This document shows positions 57,957 to 64,000 of a stretch of 64,000 nt of DNA, one piece after another (position 1 is the first letter of the stretch; every line of letters starts with the position of its first letter). This DNA comes from Cyanobium sp. ATX 6A2 (GTDB lineage Bacteria > Cyanobacteriota > Cyanobacteriia > PCC-6307 > Cyanobiaceae): positions 1-64,000 of the forward strand of contig NZ_JAGQCU010000015.1 in the NCBI RefSeq assembly GCF_024346355.1, written 5' to 3'. The notes beneath the pieces are model-generated. The model was not told the DNA's origin and searched no databases. It was given only the letters and a program-made list of their open reading frames with translations. A program made the position numbers and the translations under genes.

Positions 57957-59357
57957 TCAGCCCTCCCCCACGGTCCACACGTTCAGCCCCGCCGCCCGCG
58001 CCGCCGCCCCATCGGCCTTGGCCCGCGCGTCGAACAGCCAGGCCGGCTGCCGCATCACCGCCGCGATCGCCACCCAGTCGATCTGGGCAAACTGCTGCCA
58101 TTCGGTGAGCAGCAGCAGCGCATCGGCGCCGCTGGCGGCCTGCACCACATCCGGCACCAGCCGCCAGCTGCCGTCTCCCTCGCCTTCGCCGGAGGCCTGG
58201 CCCAGATCCTGCGCCATCTGCCCCTCGCTCACCTTCGGGTCCACGATCTGCAGCACCGCCCCCTCCTCCAGCAGGTCTTGGCAGATCCGGATCGCCGGTG
58301 ATTCGCGTGTGTCGTTCGTATCGGCCTTGAAGGCAAACCCCAGCACCCCGATCCGTTTCCCCGTCACCGTGCCGAACAGCCTGGTCACCACCAGCCGCGC
58401 GATCCGCCGCTGCTGCCATGTGTTCAGCGTTACCACCTGCTCCCAGTAAGCCGCCACCTCCGCCAGTCCGTAGTGCCGGCACAGATACACCAGATTGAGG
58501 ATGTCCTTCTGAAAGCAGCTGCCCCCGAACCCCGGGCCGGCCTGCAGGAATTTCGAACCGATGCGGCTGTCGGCCCCGATCGCCTTGGCCACCTCGCGCA
58601 CATCGGCCCCTGTCGCCTCACAGAAGGCGGCGATGCCATTGATCGAGCTGATCCGCTGGGCCAGGAAGGCGTTGGCGGTGAGCTTGCTCAGCTCGCTGCT
58701 CCACAGGTTGGTGGTGAGGATCCGCTCTTCCGGCACCCACTGGCCGTAGATCGCCGCCAGGGCCGCGATCGCTTGCGGGTCTTCCCCGCCGATCAGCACC
58801 CGATCGGGAGCCTCCAGATCGCCGATCGCTGTGCCCTCGGCCAGGAATTCGGGGTTGGAGAGAACGGCAAACGTGCGATCACCATTGCCGCCGGGGGCAC
58901 CTGCGGGGGCGGCGGCCAGGATCGTCTTCACCGCCTCAGCCGTGCGCACCGGCAGGGTGCTCTTCTCCACCACGATTGTGTGGCCCTTTGCCGCCTTGGC
59001 CACGGTGCGGGCGCTGGCCTCCACCCACTTGAGATCGCTGGCCTGGCCCGCACCCAGGCCCTTCGTCTTGGTGGGGGTGTTCACCGACAGGAACACCATG
59101 TCGGCCGCCGCGATCGCCGCCTCCACCTCGGTGGAGAAGTGCAGGTTGCGGCCCCGGCAGCGGCCCACCACCGCATCCAGCCCCGGCTCATACACCGGCA
59201 GCTTGCTCAGGTCGGGATCATTCCAGGCCGCGATCCGCTCGGCATTCAGGTCCACCACCGTCACCTGCACATCCGGGCAGCGATCGGCGATCACCGCCAT
59301 CGTGGGGCCGCCCACGTAGCCCGCGCCGATGCAGCAGATGCAATGAATTCCGCTCAC
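57957..59357 (-). CDS. UDP-glucose 6-dehydrogenase
   Basis: This 466-aa enzyme oxidises UDP-glucose to UDP-glucuronate, the substrate of the next two genes. It has IGAGYVGGPTMAVIA, VNTPTKTKGLGAGQASDL, VEKSTLPVRTAE, the catalytic Cys block GPGFGGSCFQKD, and GFAFKADTNDTRESPAI. These match the animal-like UGDH subfamily, which is common in picocyanobacteria. The start is GTG 59357. Confidence 0.94.
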   Translation of the reverse strand: MSGIHCICCIGAGYVGGPTMAVIADRCPDVQVTVVDLNAERIAAWNDPDLSKLPVYEPGLDAVVGRCRGRNLHFSTEVEAAIAAADMVFLSVNTPTKTKGLGAGQASDLKWVEASARTVAKAAKGHTIVVEKSTLPVRTAEAVKTILAAAPAGAPGGNGDRTFAVLSNPEFLAEGTAIGDLEAPDRVLIGGEDPQAIAALAAIYGQWVPEERILTTNLWSSELSKLTANAFLAQRISSINGIAAFCEATGADVREVAKAIGADSRIGSKFLQAGPGFGGSCFQKDILNLVYLCRHYGLAEVAAYWEQVVTLNTWQQRRIARLVVTRLFGTVTGKRIGVLGFAFKADTNDTRESPAIRICQDLLEEGAVLQIVDPKVSEGQMAQDLGQASGEGEGDGSWRLVPDVVQAASGADALLLLTEWQQFAQIDWVAIAAVMRQPAWLFDARAKADGAAARAAGLNVWTVGEG

Positions 59358-59383
59358 ACAATCGATTCGGCGCGTCGGCGACG

Positions 59384-60196
59384 TTACGACGCGTCCTCCA
59401 CCGGGTCCTGCGGGCGCAGGGTGGTCCACTCGATCTGCTCAATGGAGCCCAGGGTGCTGAAGTCGTTGGTGCCGATGGCCAGCTCCAGCAGATCGGGGCG
59501 TCCGGCCAACAGCCGCAGTCCGTCACCAAGGGCAAGGCGGCGTTCTTCTCCCTTCTGGAGCGTGCCCATGAACACGCGTCGACCATCAAGGGTCTGCAGC
59601 TCCAGCCAGCATTCGCCCTGGGCCCGCAGGAGCAGGCTGTCTGGGCTCAGGGGGGCGGCATCCGGGCTGGGTTCAGCCTCCTCGGCGGCAGGGGGCGCGG
59701 GCGCGGCGGGGGTGGGCGCGGCGGGAGCGGCGAGCTGAGGCGTGCGGGAGCGGTTCCACAGGCCCAGCGCCGCCACCAAAGCAGCCACCACCAGGGCCGT
59801 GATCGCAGACAACAGGATCAGGCGGGCCGGGCCCTGCCGAGCCGCTGGCGTGGCTTCGGAGGCAGCCGGCTCAGGGGCCACGGCGCTGGGAGTTGGGTCT
59901 TCGGATGAGTCCACTGCAGCGGCCGGCAGGGCCGCCGAAGATTCGCCGCCCTGGAGAGCACGCTCGATCTGCTGCTGCAGGCCCTGCCGCTCATCCAGCA
60001 GGCGGCGGATGTTTTGGGCGACATCGCGCAACTGGTGCTGGAATTTACCTTCGTAAATCGACGGCAACTCCTCGATCAGCCCCTGGTACTCCTCCAGTTC
60101 GGCCTTGACGCTCTCGAGTTCCTGTTCGAGAGCCTCGGTGGAGGTGTCGTCGGCCTCGGGATCGCTGGAGAAACCAGGGGCAGGGGGTTGGTTCAC
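59384..60196 (-). CDS. Membrane protein with coiled coil and RodZ-C-like domain
   Basis: The 270-aa product has an acidic coiled coil (about 20-85), a low-complexity linker, one membrane helix (about 125-147), a Pro/Ala-rich stretch (about 150-185) and a C-terminal beta-rich domain. That domain (ECWLELQTLDGRRVFMGTLQKGEERRL) resembles the DUF4115 domain at the C-terminus of RodZ. The HTH found in true RodZ is missing. It could be an envelope or pilus-associated protein, but function is not known. Confidence 0.75.
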   Translation of the reverse strand: MNQPPAPGFSSDPEADDTSTEALEQELESVKAELEEYQGLIEELPSIYEGKFQHQLRDVAQNIRRLLDERQGLQQQIERALQGGESSAALPAAAVDSSEDPTPSAVAPEPAASEATPAARQGPARLILLSAITALVVAALVAALGLWNRSRTPQLAAPAAPTPAAPAPPAAEEAEPSPDAAPLSPDSLLLRAQGECWLELQTLDGRRVFMGTLQKGEERRLALGDGLRLLAGRPDLLELAIGTNDFSTLGSIEQIEWTTLRPQDPVEDAS

Positions 60197-60370
60197 CGGA
60201 AAGACAGGCCTGACGACCTGAGGTCGTGGAGGGAGGGGGTGCGGGCCAGCCGGTCCATGGCCGTCTCAACAGGACGGTAGCCCGAGAGTGTTCCGGGGCC
60301 AAGACAGCAGACCCGTGCCCAGAGGCTTCAGCACGGCAGGTGCATCGCGGCATGCATGGGGCCGGAAACG

Positions 60371-60400
60371 TTGACTCCCATTCAAGCGCCCCCCTAATCT
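60371..60400 (+). promoter_or_regulatory. Candidate sigma-70-type promoter
   Basis: TTGACT (60371-60376) and TAATCT (60395-60400) are separated by 18 bp and lie 20 bp before the start of the hypothetical gene at 60420, which is preceded by AGGTGG. Both hexamers differ from consensus in one position. Confidence 0.55.
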
Positions 60401-60419
60401 GAGCGAAACAGGTGGTGGC

Positions 60420-61334
60420 ATGGCCAACGAGGTTCGACTACTCGGCAGAAAGCCAGAGAATGATTTCGATATTCCCTATCGAAAGACATATTTCGGAAGC
60501 GATCGCAATGATCGCTTCGTAATGCGACGACAAAGCGACTTCTACACGAGCGTCTTCGCCTATGGAGGGCAAGGAAAAAACAGCCTCGAACTTCCCTTTT
60601 CCACAAGCGACATCAGCTACTCCTCAATCACGCGGGGCGGCACTTTTTCCATACAGTTTAGAACAGCAATTGGAGAGAATCAGTCGCCGCCTCAAACAGT
60701 TCAGGCCATTGGCGTTCGCAGAGTAGATCTGCTGGACGGAACCCTGAGAATAGGCAGAATATTTCGTGACGAGTTCGGCTCGAGCTTGCCGAAACTTCCT
60801 GCGCAGGCCCGAACACGCTGGATTTCCAACGGCCGCTGGGATGAGTTTGATCAGAAACAAGGAGCCCTTGACACGCTCACCGGAAAATCGAGAGGGGCCA
60901 ATAACTTTTATCTCAGCGGCGCCAACTTCGACGCCATCATCGAAGGCTCCAAATCCGGAAAGGCAGTCGATACACTCTTTTTCGACGAATACGAAAGTGA
61001 GATCGACGTCTTTCTACGCAAAGCCGGCAACGCCAACCTACGGGTCAGATTCGTTGATGTCGACGATTCCGAGCAAACTCGCGTGGCCTTGTTCAAGGCA
61101 CGCAACCTGGAACGGCTCGTTCTCCGTGACACCTATTTCGAGCGCGGCAGAAACCGTTGGCGCAGGCGCGACGGCCAGCCGATCGACGAATTTGGGTTAG
61201 CCGAGCCCACCCCCTTGGAGGAGCAACCCAACTTCGTGCGCCCCCCGGGGAGCTCGGTCTTCAATCCGATTCCAGACGATATTTTCAATCCAGAGTTTGA
61301 CAGGCCGCCAACGACGGAACCGCTTCTCGCCTGA
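60420..61334 (+). CDS. Hypothetical protein, possible surface or exported protein
   Basis: The product is 304 aa with no recognised family. It has no classical signal peptide. The N-terminus contains FGSDRNDRFVMRR, loosely like calcium-binding RTX nonapeptide sequence, and the rest is beta-rich and highly charged. The C-terminus is Pro-rich (FVRPPGSSVFNPIPDDIFNPEFDRPP). It is AT-richer than its neighbours, has its own candidate promoter and sits convergent to pilQ, which suggests an accessory gene. Export by type I secretion is possible but unproven. Confidence 0.6.
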   Translation: MANEVRLLGRKPENDFDIPYRKTYFGSDRNDRFVMRRQSDFYTSVFAYGGQGKNSLELPFSTSDISYSSITRGGTFSIQFRTAIGENQSPPQTVQAIGVRRVDLLDGTLRIGRIFRDEFGSSLPKLPAQARTRWISNGRWDEFDQKQGALDTLTGKSRGANNFYLSGANFDAIIEGSKSGKAVDTLFFDEYESEIDVFLRKAGNANLRVRFVDVDDSEQTRVALFKARNLERLVLRDTYFERGRNRWRRRDGQPIDEFGLAEPTPLEEQPNFVRPPGSSVFNPIPDDIFNPEFDRPPTTEPLLA

Positions 61335-61355
61335 GGGTAATTGGTCGTCTCGACT

Positions 61356-63623
61356 CTAGAACCCTTGATCTGGCCCAGGGGCACCCAGGAGACTTCGAAC
61401 GGTGTTGGCCGACGGCTGAAAACCATAACCAAACATACCGCCGTCATCATCATTGATGATACGTGGCGACACCAATATCACCAGTTCGCGCTTCTCACGC
61501 TGATTGACTGTCGCCCTGAAGAACTGACCAATCAGGGGGATATCTCCCAGAATCGGCCACTTGGACACCTCCGAGCGCGTGAAATCGGAAATCACACCGG
61601 TGAGGATCAGAGTCTGACCGTCACGGACACGGAGTGCCCCCGTATCAAGACTGCGGATGCTGAGGATGTTCAACGGGGCACCACATCCCGACGGTGCAGG
61701 CTCCTGATCAACCACCGCCGAAATGCTGGGCGAGAGGGTGAAGGTGACAAAACCATTGTCGTCGATCTTCTCCACACGTGCTCCAAGCACCAATCCAGCC
61801 GTGGACAGCTCGGGGGTGCAGCTGATCACGCCTTGAGTTTCGTTGGTTTCGTAGTTGGTAACCACGTTTGTACCAACCCGAACGACGCCTTCATTGGCCC
61901 GCCGTCTGCCAATGGGCGAATCGATGCCGATATCCCGAATCCCTTGGCGAACATCATCATCGATGTCCTGAACGCTGCCCTCTGTCCCCGAGCGCAACAG
62001 GGAGGCATTCTCCTGGAGGATCAGGGTGGGGCTTGCGAGCAGCTTGGTGTTTCGAGAAACGATCTGAGCCCGAAGGAAATTGAAGAACTCGTTTTCCGGA
62101 TAGGCCAGGCCGGGGTTGGCTGCAGGTGGACTGAAGCCCAGACCGGGATTTACCTCAGCAGCACCGGGCCTGAAGGTGGGCGGAAGTGCACGACCGAACG
62201 CCCCCAGTAGTGAGCCCCGGTCATTGACGATGAACGTGTCCCCCCAGCGGATGGCGAAGCTGTTGTCGATCTCGGTGTCGTTACCAAGATCCACGTCCAG
62301 AATCTTGAGTGAAAGCGCAACCTGTCGCTGCCTGAGATCGAGCTGCTTGAGGTAATGCTCTCCGATCGCTATGATGTCGGGCGATCCAACCATGGTGATG
62401 GTCCCCAGGCGGGTGTCCGTGGTGGCCCGCAGGCCCACCAGGGGGCCACGGGCAGCACCGAATTCACGCACCTGTGTGACCGCCTGGCTCTGCGTGGTCT
62501 GAGAGGCCAGACTGCGGGCAACCAGGTCGGATTCAGCGACACCTGATGTCACCGAAGTGATGATGGTGTCTGTTTTGGTAATCGTAGCGCCCAAGTTGGC
62601 CAGGTAATCGGCTGCGGCATTAGGGCCAACCTGATTCAAACGATACACCTTGGAGACCTGAGCTCCGATCCCACTGCCAAGGGCATTGGGGCCCGCAAAG
62701 ATCACGTTGCCCTCGCGCTTTCCCTGAAGTCCCGCAGACAACAGAGTGGTATTCATCGCGTTGGAGTAGCTCTCATTGCGGAAGGCCACCGAAATTGGTC
62801 GCGCGCCGGCTGAGGCTGCCGGGTCGGAGGTGGTGTTGTCCACATAGGCGAATCCATAGCCCCCGAGCTGGGCTAGCGCCATCAGGGCATCACGGGCCGG
62901 GGCGTTCTTGAGCGTCATCGTCACCGGCGGTCCGGAGACGTTGAGGAAGCCGGGGCTGCGCATCGTCATCGTGCCCACCGCCATGTCCCCCAGCGGTGGT
63001 GCCACGGCCCGGGGCTGCAACGGCGGGGCGTAGGTGGGCAGCGGCACGGCGCCAGGCTGGCTGAGATTGGCGCGGTTAACCTGCAGCCGGGCCTGGGGCA
63101 CGGGGGAGGCGAAAGTGAGGATCAGATCCCGGCCGTCGGAGCTCACCACCGGACGGCCCAGATTGATGCCGGGGGAGGCCTCAACGGACAGCATGAAGTT
63201 GCCGTCAGAACCGTCAAAACTGACGGATTGAAAGCCCAGCTCCGGCATCGACAGCCGCTGCGGGCCATTGCGCAGGCCGGAGGCCGAAGGCACAGACAGG
63301 CGGCCCTGCCACCTGGAGGCGGTGCCCGATTGCTGCAACTGAGGACTGCTGCCAGCCCCCTCGATCACCAGCTCCACCGCATCGGGGAACCGCCGGGCGC
63401 GAAGCTGGAGCTCGTTGGTTCCGGCCCGCGAGGCCTGGGCCAGCAGATCCTCAGCAGGCGCGGCTGCGGGCTCGGTTGGCTCAGGGCTCTTGGCCTCAAC
63501 CGGAACTCCCACCAGAGGCAGGGATGCAGCGCCAGCTGCGAGAGCCGCAGCCAGGAAACGGGTGTGTGGTGACCGCGCCAACGCCTGAAACCGCATCGTG
63601 AAGGGACTGTACCGAGAGTTCAT
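61356..63623 (-). CDS. pilQ: Type IV pilus secretin PilQ
   Basis: PilQ (755 aa) forms the outer-membrane pore for type IV pili. It has a signal peptide (about 20-45), AMIN-like domains (about 65-210), secretin N domains (about 235-400) and the secretin channel (about 430-730). The channel includes the secretin signature region VRDGQTLILTGVI and WPILGDIPLIGQFFR. A long insertion with FRPGAAEVNPGLGFSPPAANPG lies in the channel region. An alternative start is ATG 63596. It belongs to the pilM-N-O-Q type arrangement with the next gene. Confidence 0.94.
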   Translation of the reverse strand: MNSRYSPFTMRFQALARSPHTRFLAAALAAGAASLPLVGVPVEAKSPEPTEPAAAPAEDLLAQASRAGTNELQLRARRFPDAVELVIEGAGSSPQLQQSGTASRWQGRLSVPSASGLRNGPQRLSMPELGFQSVSFDGSDGNFMLSVEASPGINLGRPVVSSDGRDLILTFASPVPQARLQVNRANLSQPGAVPLPTYAPPLQPRAVAPPLGDMAVGTMTMRSPGFLNVSGPPVTMTLKNAPARDALMALAQLGGYGFAYVDNTTSDPAASAGARPISVAFRNESYSNAMNTTLLSAGLQGKREGNVIFAGPNALGSGIGAQVSKVYRLNQVGPNAAADYLANLGATITKTDTIITSVTSGVAESDLVARSLASQTTQSQAVTQVREFGAARGPLVGLRATTDTRLGTITMVGSPDIIAIGEHYLKQLDLRQRQVALSLKILDVDLGNDTEIDNSFAIRWGDTFIVNDRGSLLGAFGRALPPTFRPGAAEVNPGLGFSPPAANPGLAYPENEFFNFLRAQIVSRNTKLLASPTLILQENASLLRSGTEGSVQDIDDDVRQGIRDIGIDSPIGRRRANEGVVRVGTNVVTNYETNETQGVISCTPELSTAGLVLGARVEKIDDNGFVTFTLSPSISAVVDQEPAPSGCGAPLNILSIRSLDTGALRVRDGQTLILTGVISDFTRSEVSKWPILGDIPLIGQFFRATVNQREKRELVILVSPRIINDDDGGMFGYGFQPSANTVRSLLGAPGPDQGF

Positions 63624-63652
63624 GGGTTCAACACCAGCGGTGGCGGGTTTGT

Positions 63653-64000
63653 TCAGGTGGGGGGTTGGCCATCACCAGTGGGGGCTGAATCGCCGGCTTC
63701 TGCTGGAGCCGCAGAGGCCCCATTACCCGAAGGTGCGGTGTAGTACGTGAGCAGCAACTTGAGTTGCGGCGCCGTGGGCTTGGGAGCATTCGCGGCAGGC
63801 TCTGGAGCACCGGCCGGGGTGGGCAGCTCCACCAGCGAGATGGCGAAATCACTCGGCACCACCAGCAAGCTGAGGCGCTCCACGGCCCGCACGAAGGCCA
63901 GCAGGTTGGGGTAGGGGCCCTGGGCCGTGAGCAGCACCGTTTCCTTGGCCAGACCCGCTGCCTCAAGGGGGGGCTTGGGGGCCGCTTCAGCCGGGGCTTC
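63653..64000 (-). CDS. pilO: Type IV pilus assembly protein PilO, C-terminal part (5' end outside the window)
   Basis: The reading frame is open to the window edge and its C-terminal 115 residues are visible. ETVLLTAQGPYPNLLAFVRAVERLSLLVVPSDF is characteristic of the PilO ferredoxin-like domain, followed by a low-complexity, Ala/Pro-rich tail. PilO with PilN forms the inner-membrane alignment ring of type IV pili. It ends 29 bp before pilQ and is likely co-transcribed with it. Confidence 0.8.
   Translation of the reverse strand, partial: EAPAEAAPKPPLEAAGLAKETVLLTAQGPYPNLLAFVRAVERLSLLVVPSDFAISLVELPTPAGAPEPAANAPKPTAPQLKLLLTYYTAPSGNGASAAPAEAGDSAPTGDGQPPT

Overview
The window comes from a GC-rich unicellular cyanobacterium. 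It carries psbE-F-L-J with rubA and ycf48, ndhC-K-J, the Mg-chelatase gene chlD, an 8-HDF-type photolyase and a carotenoid oxygenase. The compact, overlapping gene arrangement fits the Synechococcus/Cyanobium (alpha-cyanobacterial) lineage. The genus is inferred, not proven. No rRNA, tRNA or CRISPR array was seen.

Layout. (1) 1-2.5 kb: the end of an integron, with an intact IntI-type integrase, a foldable attC site, a candidate attI core and two cassette-borne genes of unknown function. (2) 3.2-13.2 kb, minus strand: rubA-ycf48-psbEFLJ, followed after only 21 bp by a tightly overlapping run DUF374-waaA-lpxK-lpxB-msbA-like-carotenoid oxygenase. (3) 13.3-18.4 kb: ndhCKJ, a convergent YvcK/CofD-like gene, and an MlaF-MlaD (TGD3-TGD2) lipid-transport pair. 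(4) 18.4-27.5 kb: chlD, folK, a guanine-deaminase-like gene, a NUDIX hydrolase, phrA, a DegT-family aminotransferase, a thioredoxin-like gene, a lipoprotein, and a photolyase-like protein whose two domains are in swapped order. (5) 27.6-51.4 kb: a large non-ribosomal peptide cluster. (6) 51.6-64 kb: housekeeping and cell-surface genes (fabI, a vapBC pair with a shortened toxin, hisB, lpxI, hisS, UDP-sugar enzymes, pilQ, partial pilO).

The NRPS cluster is the most unusual part. On the minus strand one translationally coupled run encodes a phosphosulfolactate-synthase (ComA) homologue, a VOC protein, an acyl-AMP ligase with carrier domain, a free condensation domain with a substituted catalytic His, an isocitrate-lyase-superfamily enzyme, three C-A-T modules (the last with a Cys-type thioesterase), and a PPTase. 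Upstream lie a second ligase-carrier protein, a TPP enzyme with a Gln in place of the usual catalytic Glu, and, on the opposite strand, an AT-richer gene fusing two MaoC hot-dog domains to an adenylation domain and a carrier. A three-residue acylated peptide made from a PEP-derived, possibly sulfonated starter acid is a reasonable hypothesis, but the product is unknown.

Many starts are GTG or TTG, and many neighbours overlap as ATGA or TGATG, so whole runs are probably co-translated. Start sites were moved inward where the upstream extension was a shadow of the neighbouring gene.
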